Assembly: GCA_947498155.1 (NCBI GenBank)
Contig: CANMJD010000009.1
Coordinates: 1 to 64,000 of the forward strand
Direction: 5' to 3'
DNA from: an uncultured Pseudoruegeria sp.
Lineage (GTDB): Bacteria > Pseudomonadota > Alphaproteobacteria > Rhodobacterales > Rhodobacteraceae
DNA: 64,000 bases
Positions 35,059-42,865 of this stretch are shown piece by piece. The translations under genes and the position numbers were made by a program. The notes under the pieces were generated by a model that saw nothing but the letters and a program-made list of their open reading frames with translations, did not search any database and had not been told where the DNA came from. Every line of letters starts with the position of its first letter. Within the stretch, counting starts at the first letter, position 1.

Positions 35059-35715
35059 ATGATTGCTCTGGATCGTGTAACCAAAGTCTATCATCTGCAT
35101 GGACGCCGAACGGTTGTTGCCAATAATATCACGGCGATTTTTCCCAGTAAGACATCCGTGGCGCTGATCGGGCGCAACGGGGCGGGGAAAAGCAGCCTGT
35201 TGCGGATGATTGCGGGCACCATGAAGCCCGATGACGGGGCGATTTATTCGGATGGCGATATTTCCTGGCCTGTCGGGTTTGCCGGCAGCTTTCATCCGGA
35301 ATTGACCGGCGCCCAGAATACCCGCTTTCTGGCCCGTGTGTATGGGGTAGATTCGGATCAATTCCTTGATTTTGTGGAAGATTTTGCCAATTTAGGCAAA
35401 CATTTCTATCAACCGTTTCGCAGCTATTCGGCCGGTATGCGTTCGCGGTTGGCTTTTGGCACCTCGATGGGCATCAGGTTTGATACCTATCTGGTGGATG
35501 AGGTGACATCGGTTGGGGATCGCTCTTTTAAAAGGCGCAGCGAAGAAGTGTTTCAGGAACGTATGAAAGACGCAGGTGCCGTTGTTGTCGGGCATTCCAT
35601 GGGCATGTTGCGCCGGATGTGTCAGGCGGGTGCGGTGCTGGAAGACGGTATCTTGCACTATTTTGACGAAATCGAGGATGCCATCCGGTATTACGAGGAA
35701 GAAGTGAGCACGTGA
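35059..35715 (+). CDS. kpsT: Polysaccharide ABC transporter ATPase (KpsT-like)
   Basis: Protein of 218 residues, the short KpsT form without the carbohydrate-binding C-terminal domain found in Wzt. Walker A GRNGAGKSSLLRMIAG (about 37), signature YSAGMRSRLAFG (about 123) and Walker B YLVDEVTSVGD (about 145) are intact, as is the switch His in VVVGHSMG. It powers export through the permease at 32893. Its short form implies that the polymer end is not recognised by an attached domain. A GC-rich hairpin follows the stop. Confidence 0.95.
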   Translation: MIALDRVTKVYHLHGRRTVVANNITAIFPSKTSVALIGRNGAGKSSLLRMIAGTMKPDDGAIYSDGDISWPVGFAGSFHPELTGAQNTRFLARVYGVDSDQFLDFVEDFANLGKHFYQPFRSYSAGMRSRLAFGTSMGIRFDTYLVDEVTSVGDRSFKRRSEEVFQERMKDAGAVVVGHSMGMLRRMCQAGAVLEDGILHYFDEIEDAIRYYEEEVST

Positions 35716-35719
35716 CAGC

Positions 35720-35745
35720 CCGCCGGCCCCTGAGGGGCACGGCGG
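35720..35745. terminator. Hairpin between kpsT and the broken sulfotransferase
   Basis: CCGCCG + GCCCC (35720-35730) pairs with GGGGC + CGGCGG (35734-35745) around a TGA loop with one bulged A. It starts five bases after the kpsT stop and lies between convergent genes. There is no T-run. Confidence 0.55.
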
Positions 35746-35766
35746 ATCAACTATCTTGTGGGGCGA

Positions 35767-36494
35767 TCAGAATTCATATCCGAGGAGTTCGATTTCCTGT
35801 TTGAAGTATTCAGCTACCAGTTCACGGCTTCGATCATCATAGAATTTATGGTAATCTTTTTCCCCGTCCCGTCCGGCTGTGATGTTGATCTGTGGAATAT
35901 AAAGATCACTCGGAAGCCCGACTTTGGCTTTGATCGCTTCAAAATCCTCTTGCAGGTTTTCGTAGCGCATCTGGCTGTCTGTGCCTTTTACGTATTTCCG
36001 GTTGATCGACCCGACTTCTCCGTTGGCAATTTTTTCAGGATAGGTATCGGCAACCCATTCAGAAAAGGATTTTCCAACCGCTTGGCGGATGGAGTCAGCG
36101 TACCCCGGTTTTTTGTGGATCCAGGATTTAGGGTTGTCCAAACGGGCGATGTAGTCATTCGTCTTTTTGGCCCAAGCGGACACAACTGAATCATATGGAT
36201 TGCGGACCGTGACGAATTTGAAATAGCTTTTCAGGGTTTCTTCATCAACGATATTATGCTGCTGCAATTGTCTGATCGATGTGTGTTTGCTGGGGGCCAG
36301 GATTTTACCAGCATCGTTTACAACCGGGTTTTCGGGTACATTGTGCCTTCGCCTTCGTTCCGAAGCGCGTGGGCTGTTGCTGTACTGGCCGTTCTTGGAT
36401 TGAGAATATAGATAAATTTGTATTTGTGAGAAATGACCGCCGCGGTTTGCCTTTCGAAATAAGCACGTCCTAAGATTTCGGTTTTAACAGTCAC
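35767..36494 (-). pseudogene. Frameshifted sulfotransferase family gene
   Basis: Two overlapping frames on the minus strand together make one sulfotransferase. The 5' part, from a GTG at 36494, encodes YKFIYILNPRTASTATAHAL, a typical PAPS-loop start, and runs into TAA near 36319. The 3' part (166 codons from a TTG at 36267, open well upstream of it) encodes KILAPSKHTSIRQL, FKFVTVRNPYDSVVSAWAKK and the C-terminus. Restoring one base near 36321-36330 would join them into about 242 residues, and the whole span (728 bases) is one short of a multiple of three. The DNA is poorer in GC than its neighbours, suggesting a separate origin. A sequencing error cannot be excluded. The exact start is uncertain. 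Confidence 0.7.
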
Positions 36495-36601
36495 CCTAGG
36501 AGTAAAAATTGTTCTTCTGGATCACTATGCCGTTGTCTTTGTTGAGAGGCAATAAAGCGAATGAAAACAGGGGGCACAGCTTTGTAGAAACGACTGACCT
36601 G

Positions 36602-38002
36602 CTAGGTCTGCAGGCGTTTTTGAATCCGGTTCAGATAGGTTTTGACCAATAATAGGGCGTTTTCTGTCGTGTTGCTTTCGGCATAGCAGCGGAATTCCGG
36701 CGCATTGCCCGAGGGGCGCAGATGGACGACATCGCCGCTCTCAAACGAGATCCGCAAGCCATCTGTTGTATCAATATCAGTCTCGGGTTGCAGGGCGTCA
36801 AAAAACTGGTGACGGGAAGCGGCATTCTCGGTCAGTTCGGACAGCAGGGTGGCGGCGGCTTGGGTGTTGACCTCGGTTAACCGGTCCGCCGCTGTAAACC
36901 GCGCGGGCAGGGCCGCTGCCAAAGCAGAGAGGCTGATCTGGCGTTTGTTGGCTTCGACCAGCGGGGCAACGATCGGCAAGACACTGTCGCGGGTCATCAG
37001 CGGGGACAACACACCGGCGGCGCCTGTGGCGTCAAAGCCTAAAAGGAAACCGCCGTTGGCCTCATAGCCGACCACGGCAGCCGATGGCGTATCACGCAGG
37101 GTCTGTTCCATGGCCGCGATGACAAAGGGTGAACCGATGCGGGTGCGGTCGATCTTTTGGAACTGCGCCATATGATCCACCAGACTGTTGGAGGAGACCG
37201 GCGTGCAGATATGGGCGGCGTGCAGACCGGCGGCGGTGATCGGCCCCAACACGTCGCCCAAAACAATAGCGCCGTTTTCATCGACAACCATCGGGCGGTC
37301 GCCGTCCCCGTCTGTCGAGACGATCGCATCCAGCGCATGGGTCTGAACCCAGTCTTTTAGCTGGGCCTGCATCACCGGATCCAAAGCTTCTGTATCGACC
37401 GGAATAAACGTTTCGGAGCGGGCCAGCGGCAGCGTTTCGGCCCCGAGTGCCGAGATGATCGCGCCAAGAACGTCGCGGGCGACGGAACTATGCTCATAAA
37501 TGCCGATCCGCAGGCCTTTCAGGGCGGTGGCGCCAAAGGCCCCCAGATAGCGGTCGCAGAAATCGGTAAGGCAGTCAGGGGCATATTCCACGGCCCCTAG
37601 GGTCTGTGCGGCGACGGGTTGTTGCCCCAGGTTTTTCAGGATGCGGGCCTCGTCCTCTTTGCCGATTTCGCCGGTAGGGATGTAGAATTTCAACCCGTTG
37701 CGGTCTGCCGGAATATGGCTGCCGGTGACCATAATGGCGGCGCTTTTAGCCTGCAGTGAGGCCAGCGCCAGCGCCGGGGTGGGGACATCTTTGCAGACCA
37801 CGACATCAACGCCCGCAGCCCGTACCGCCGAAATAACCGCCTCGGCAATACGCGGAGAAGAATCGCGCAGGTCCCATCCGACAAAGATCTGGCCGCCCGT
37901 ATCACAGGCCGCGATAAAGGCGTTCACATAGTCTGAAACCAAGGCATCGGTGAGGTCGGTTACAAGACCGCGAAGGCCACTTGTCCCAAATTTCGGCTGC
38001 AT
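36602..38002 (-). CDS. manB: Phosphomannomutase
   Basis: Protein of 466 residues converting mannose-6-phosphate to mannose-1-phosphate, the substrate of ManC at 21979. KFGTSGLRGLV opens the protein; the phosphoserine loop is MVTGSHIPADRNGLKF, the metal-binding loop STDGDGDRPMVVDENG, the sugar-binding loop YEANGGFLLGF and the phosphate-binding RPSGNAPEFRCY. I use ATG 38002, which has GAAAGG eight bases upstream; GTG 38011 is possible. It is alone on the minus strand, divergent from a glycosyltransferase gene. The SHIP variant of the active-site loop (usually SHNP) is a minor oddity also seen in some relatives. Confidence 0.93.
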   Translation of the reverse strand: MQPKFGTSGLRGLVTDLTDALVSDYVNAFIAACDTGGQIFVGWDLRDSSPRIAEAVISAVRAAGVDVVVCKDVPTPALALASLQAKSAAIMVTGSHIPADRNGLKFYIPTGEIGKEDEARILKNLGQQPVAAQTLGAVEYAPDCLTDFCDRYLGAFGATALKGLRIGIYEHSSVARDVLGAIISALGAETLPLARSETFIPVDTEALDPVMQAQLKDWVQTHALDAIVSTDGDGDRPMVVDENGAIVLGDVLGPITAAGLHAAHICTPVSSNSLVDHMAQFQKIDRTRIGSPFVIAAMEQTLRDTPSAAVVGYEANGGFLLGFDATGAAGVLSPLMTRDSVLPIVAPLVEANKRQISLSALAAALPARFTAADRLTEVNTQAAATLLSELTENAASRHQFFDALQPETDIDTTDGLRISFESGDVVHLRPSGNAPEFRCYAESNTTENALLLVKTYLNRIQKRLQT

Positions 38003-38239
38003 GGACGGCACCTTTCTGAAATGTATTTTCGTGGTTAAAATATCGGGTCGCTTTGCGGTTTTCTATCAACTCCTGCTCTGTGGTGACAGCACAATACGAT
38101 CCCTTGAAAGGTGTTTTTATTTTCTGTCGCTTTCGGGGCATAGCCCCTCGGGCAGGCCTTGCTTTGCGTGGCGGGACAAAAGCGCTAAACAGGGCAAACA
38201 ATATTGTTTTTATTTGGATAAAGGGTCGGTACCCCGAGA

Positions 38240-39637
38240 ATGGATGATGCGCGCACGCCGGAAATTGCCCTGCTGAAGACATCGGAGCTGTTTGATCCGG
38301 ATTGGTATCTGGCAACCTATGATATCGATCTGCCCGACGGCGTAGAACCCGAAGCGCATTACCTGCAATCCGGGGCGGCGGCGCGTTATGATCCGGGGCC
38401 GCATTTTAGCAGCGGCTTTTATCTGGACACACATCCGAAACTGGAGCGCGCAGGGGGCAATCCCTTGCTACATTATCTTAAATCGCAGCGTCGGGCGGTG
38501 CCGCCCCCGCCAGCGGATTACCGTCGGGTCTTGTGGGCCGCTGCCGGTCTTGCGGCGCGGGGTGCCAAAACGCAGGCGCTGGCATTGGCCGAAGAGTGCC
38601 TGCCCGAGACCCTAACCCATACGGTTGATCTTTTGCGGGCCAGCATTCTGGCAGAGAGCGATGCAGAAAGCGGTCTTTGGGAAGACAGTTTCAACCGCTA
38701 TCTACGCGGGGCGGGTTTTCCTGTGGTCGAGATGTTGCCGACGACCGGCGCCGGGCCGGTGTCGCGGTTCAGCCGGTTGAGGGGGGCGGGCATTGCCCCC
38801 GCGGTTGTCGAGGGGCCCTTGGTCTCGGTGTTGATGCCGGTCTGGAATGCAAAGGAGACAGTGGAGACCGCGGTCAAATCGATTTTGGCACAGTCCTGGC
38901 GCGCCATAGAGCTTTTGATTGTGGATGATGTTAGTACGGATGGTACATTTGATATTTTGCAGAGATTGGCCCGTCAGGATGCGCGTATTACGCTTTTGCG
39001 CAATATCTGCAATGTCGGACCCTATGCCTCTAAAAACCGTGCACTCCTGCAGGCGAAGGGGCAGTTTGTGACCGGCCATGATGCTGATGAATGGGCCCAC
39101 CCGCTGCGGATCGAGCAACATGTGGCGGCAGCGCGGGATCTGGACACCGCCTGCGTCAGTTCGGTTCAGATGATCCGGATGACCCCGGAGGGACAATTTC
39201 CACAGTTGCGGCAGATCGGTCCGGCCAGTCCGGACGGGGTGCAGCAACACTGTCCCTGTGCGACGTTATTTGCGCGGGATTTCCTGCAAAACAGACTTGG
39301 ATCCTGGCATTGTGCCCGTTTTGGCGCGGATACGGAATTGATCAGCCGGGCCAGATATCTATTGGGGCGCGCCCCTGCCAAACTGTCGGTTCTGGCAAAT
39401 ATTTCATTGGATCTGGAGGGCAGCCTGACCAATAATCCGCTGTTCGGGATACATCCGGCCTATGGGGTTACCCCCGGACGGAAAACCTATCGCGACGCCT
39501 GGCAGGCATGGCATGCGGTATCCTTGACCCCGGAGCGGGCCTATTATCCGTTTCCCCCCGAGATCCAGCCTTTTGACGTGCCCGCGATTGCGACCGTGCC
39601 GCTGGCGGATATTCAGGCCAACGCCGCTGCAACCTGA
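38240..39637 (+). CDS. Glycosyltransferase family 2 with N-terminal FDxxWYL module
   Basis: Protein of 465 residues. Residues 15-85 repeat the pattern FDPDWYLATYDIDLPDG...HYLQSGAAARYDPGPHF and GFYLDTHPKL...NPLLHYL, also found in the proteins at 10921 and 30685. The GT2 domain begins near 193 with PLVSVLMPVWNAKETVETAV, then LLIVDDVSTDGT, and the metal site VTGHDADEWAHPLR. This variant (DADEW) is seen in GT2 enzymes of capsule clusters. No membrane segment. Divergent from manB, and convergent with the 976-residue gene 53 bases away. Acceptor and donor unknown. Confidence 0.87.
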   Translation: MDDARTPEIALLKTSELFDPDWYLATYDIDLPDGVEPEAHYLQSGAAARYDPGPHFSSGFYLDTHPKLERAGGNPLLHYLKSQRRAVPPPPADYRRVLWAAAGLAARGAKTQALALAEECLPETLTHTVDLLRASILAESDAESGLWEDSFNRYLRGAGFPVVEMLPTTGAGPVSRFSRLRGAGIAPAVVEGPLVSVLMPVWNAKETVETAVKSILAQSWRAIELLIVDDVSTDGTFDILQRLARQDARITLLRNICNVGPYASKNRALLQAKGQFVTGHDADEWAHPLRIEQHVAAARDLDTACVSSVQMIRMTPEGQFPQLRQIGPASPDGVQQHCPCATLFARDFLQNRLGSWHCARFGADTELISRARYLLGRAPAKLSVLANISLDLEGSLTNNPLFGIHPAYGVTPGRKTYRDAWQAWHAVSLTPERAYYPFPPEIQPFDVPAIATVPLADIQANAAAT

Positions 39638-39690
39638 CGCCTGTCGACATCGGGCTGCAGTGGCGGTGTTGGTGATCCGGATCTTGTGAC

Positions 39691-42621
39691 TTAAGTCGCG
39701 TCCCAGTTCAGGAGTGGGCCAAAGTCGGGCCAGTCGTTCTCCGTGGCAACCTGAAGAGCGTTGCGGCGCATCTCATCCAGCGTTCCCTTGTCCAGACGGC
39801 TCAGCATCTCGCGCAGGGCGGCCTCAAGGGCGGGTTCGCCGCCGTTTCCGTCATAGATGATCCCCGCATCCCGGCCCTGCAGGGTTTCGCGGGTCATCCC
39901 CACCTCGGGGATGATGCTGGGCACGCCGAAGCTTAGCGCCAGAAGCAGCGAGCCTGAGGTCAGGATTTTTTGATACGGGTAGACGGCCATATCGGCGGCG
40001 CGGAAAAAGAGCTGCATCTCATTGTCATCGACAAAGCGGTCGGTAGTGGTAATGCGTTCTTGTTCGGCCGGGCTTAGAGCAGGAGAAATAGCGGCTAAAA
40101 GGTCGAACCGGATTTCGCCAACGATCAACAAACGGGCCTTGGGGCGTTCTTTCAGCAAGCGACGGAAGACGGAAACCAGTGTTTCCACCCCTTTATAGGG
40201 GCGCACCTGACCGGAAAACAGAATGACCTCGTCATCTTGATCAATACCCAGATGCATCCGCGCGTCCTCACGGCTGATATAATCCGGATAGGCATTCAGA
40301 TAGTTCCCATGCCGGGAAATAACGACTTTTTCCTTGGGGAATTTAAAGGCCTCAGCCACTTCGTCCACGGATGTTTCCGAGTGGAAATGCAGGGCATGGG
40401 CGGCTTTGGCCAGGCGTTCCGACATTTCGATCTCGATGTCGGTATAGGGCGTGTCATGGGACACAGTGTTATGGATGGTCCAGACCATACGGCCGCCCTT
40501 CCAGACGAATTTCTCGACCTTCTCCAGAAAGACCGTCATTTTGGCGCGGGCATCTTCCAGATCGGTGGCATCCCGCAACAGGAAGTTCAACCAATGCAGG
40601 TGGAATGTGATGCTGCGCGGCTCATGGCCGGTTTCGATCAGGCGCAGGGCTGATTCAATCGGGCCGGAGACGATTTCCGTGTTTTCAGAGGCTTTTCCAT
40701 ACAGCGCATACTGATAGGGGTTCGCCTTTGAATAATCTGGCCAGAACAAGGTGATCTGACGCCCTTCCCGACGTTTATAAGAAACGCGCCGTGGTTCCTT
40801 TGGATTTGGAATGTCGATGTCCCAGAACCGGTCCAGATCCAGCCGCTTCAAGGTTTCGCGCTGTACTCTATGGCCATTGGTGGTCTGGAAGCCTTCGTTC
40901 ACATTGGATGTGTTTTCGCCATGCCAGCGCCGCTGATAATAGGTTTCCTCGATGTGGTGGAACTCACCGGTTTCACAGAGCTTGAGGAAAATATCGTAAT
41001 CAACCGCATTTACGATGTCTTCGCGGAAATGCGTTGTCCGTTCCCAGGCGGATTTGCGGAACATCCGGAAATGGTGCGCGATGGAGGTGATCATCATTTT
41101 CTCGCGCGAGAAGGTCGGCCAAGCGTATTCGTCTTTGACATAGTCTCCGGCCGCGTCGATCCGTTCACAGCTTGCATAGACGCAAGCAGTTTCCGGATGA
41201 TCGTCCAGATACTCCATCAGGTGACGCACCGCCCCGGGCTTAAGGCAGTCATCGCTGTCCAATTGTCCGATATAAAGTCCCCGTGCCATCCGGATCGCCT
41301 GATTGGAGGCAAACCCGATGCCGCCATTGGGGTTTGAAACCCAGCGCACCTTGTCATTGCTGCCATAGTGCTTCTCGAGCAGTTCGGGGGTGCCGTCGAT
41401 AGACCCGTCATCGCCGATACAGATCTCCAGATCTTCGACGTCCTGTTCCAGCACGCTGTCAATCGCCTTGCGGATGTATTTGGCCGGGTTGTAGGCCGGA
41501 ATGTAAACCGACACCCGCGGGATTTCGAACCGCTTGTTTTCTTTGCGGTCCCAGTGGTTCGGGCAGAGATTGAAATAGGTATCCTGATCGTCAGGATGGG
41601 CTTTGCTATCGTTGAAATGCTCCAGCGCCGGAACCCGCAGCGGGGCAAAATACCCGCCTTCTTTGAACACACGGAAGGCCAGCTCCATGGCGGCAAAGAA
41701 ACTGGACTCAAGGCGCGGATTCAAGGCGCCGAGCCGGTTCAGTTGGGCCGGTGTTATGGCCAGATTAAGACCCTGTATATCCCGGAAAGGGTAGCGCGAC
41801 TGGAAGAGTTTTTTATTCTTGCCGCGCGAGAAGGGCGTGTCCAGCGGCTGGTTGGGGTTCAAAGGCACCAGCGGCTGCAGGATATTGTCTGAAATCCGCG
41901 CCAGAAAAGCAGCCCGATCCAGAACATTCCGGTCCAGCGCAACCCGCCCTGTCAAAAACAGCAGCAAATCGCATTTTTCAGAGATTTCCGCCAGCCTTTG
42001 CATCCCGCGCGCGGCGGTCACAGTGGCATCAATCATCTGAACCGTCACATTTTTAGGCAAGTCGGCGGGCGCTTCGGTGCCGGTGGCGAAAATATCCACC
42101 GTCACGGTGCCCTCAAAGCTCTGGTCTGACAGGGACTGAAGGATTTCGGCAATATTGGTTTGTTTGGTCGGTGTCAGCACCACATGCACATGTTTGACAC
42201 GGTGTTTGATGTCCTCGGCCAGGACCGTGGCGGCGTCCCGCAGATAGCCAAAATCATTCCGCGACCCGATCAGACCGGGCATCGCGAGCCCAAAGGGATA
42301 GGGATTCGGGAATTTCGATGTTGGCCTTATGCGCCGGAAGGGTTTGCGCAACCGGCTGTCCTGATGGCTGAGATAATCCACCGGCAGGTTGAAAAGCGGC
42401 GCGTCGTCGATGGTTTGTTTTGTCGACTCCAAAACCCGTTTATAGACATCAAATGCCTCTTCGGAGAGATCCGGATTATACTTGATGGTGTCCAGAACGC
42501 GTTCGGCTGAATAAGCATCCCCTGCCTCGCCGAGAGCAAGCGCTTCAATGGCCCGCGTCCAGGCATTTCGCGGCCGTTCGATGATTGGTGTTGTGGAGGT
42601 TGTTACATTGAAATTTTTCAT
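39691..42621 (-). CDS. Multi-domain glycosyltransferase: chondroitin/heparosan-polymerase-like GT2 plus GT4
   Basis: Protein of 976 residues. Residues 80-355 look like a degenerate GT-A domain (LLLFLTGRVALDRNVLDRAA; FFAAMELAFRVFKEGGYF). The central GT2 domain (365-600) closely follows the A2, glucuronate-transferring half of bacterial chondroitin/heparosan synthases as I remember them: RVSVYIPAYNPAKYI, NPNGGIGFASNQA, YIGQLDSDDCLKPGAV, AWPTFSREKMMITSIAHHFR, NAVDYDIFLKL and WHGENTS. A third part (620-970) is a GT4 domain (FWPDYSKANPYQYALYG, HLHWLNFLLRDAT, VWTIHNTVSHDTPY, FSGQVRPYKGVETL) shared with the 1723-residue neighbour. A two-activity polymerase-like role is possible; actual sugars are unknown. 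Last gene of a leftward operon. Confidence 0.83.
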   Translation of the reverse strand: MKNFNVTTSTTPIIERPRNAWTRAIEALALGEAGDAYSAERVLDTIKYNPDLSEEAFDVYKRVLESTKQTIDDAPLFNLPVDYLSHQDSRLRKPFRRIRPTSKFPNPYPFGLAMPGLIGSRNDFGYLRDAATVLAEDIKHRVKHVHVVLTPTKQTNIAEILQSLSDQSFEGTVTVDIFATGTEAPADLPKNVTVQMIDATVTAARGMQRLAEISEKCDLLLFLTGRVALDRNVLDRAAFLARISDNILQPLVPLNPNQPLDTPFSRGKNKKLFQSRYPFRDIQGLNLAITPAQLNRLGALNPRLESSFFAAMELAFRVFKEGGYFAPLRVPALEHFNDSKAHPDDQDTYFNLCPNHWDRKENKRFEIPRVSVYIPAYNPAKYIRKAIDSVLEQDVEDLEICIGDDGSIDGTPELLEKHYGSNDKVRWVSNPNGGIGFASNQAIRMARGLYIGQLDSDDCLKPGAVRHLMEYLDDHPETACVYASCERIDAAGDYVKDEYAWPTFSREKMMITSIAHHFRMFRKSAWERTTHFREDIVNAVDYDIFLKLCETGEFHHIEETYYQRRWHGENTSNVNEGFQTTNGHRVQRETLKRLDLDRFWDIDIPNPKEPRRVSYKRREGRQITLFWPDYSKANPYQYALYGKASENTEIVSGPIESALRLIETGHEPRSITFHLHWLNFLLRDATDLEDARAKMTVFLEKVEKFVWKGGRMVWTIHNTVSHDTPYTDIEIEMSERLAKAAHALHFHSETSVDEVAEAFKFPKEKVVISRHGNYLNAYPDYISREDARMHLGIDQDDEVILFSGQVRPYKGVETLVSVFRRLLKERPKARLLIVGEIRFDLLAAISPALSPAEQERITTTDRFVDDNEMQLFFRAADMAVYPYQKILTSGSLLLALSFGVPSIIPEVGMTRETLQGRDAGIIYDGNGGEPALEAALREMLSRLDKGTLDEMRRNALQVATENDWPDFGPLLNWDAT

Positions 42622-42865
42622 AGGGCAGGAGACTACAAATCTGTAATTATATGGAAATGTGAATGGGTGTTTCGAACACTGTTTCTATAGCGCTATTTTT
42701 ACCGTGTGATCAATCCTTAAGGTCGCGGTAGAGGGGAAGCGATCTGTCGGCTTTCTGGTCTGGGGGTGTTTGCTTGAAACATGGGCATTGCGCCCGTTCT
42801 TCGATCAAGGTTGGGTTTGCGTCTTATGCCTCAGATTGCGCGGGCTGCCCGCTTGGATAGCAGCC
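42622..42865. other. Spacer between the two giant glycosyltransferase genes
   Basis: 244 bases with no gene. It is AT-rich near 42640-42720 and could hold a promoter for the 976-residue protein, whose ATG (42621) has CCTGCCCTA-complement AGGGCAGG a few bases ahead. Nothing else is visible. Confidence 0.4.
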
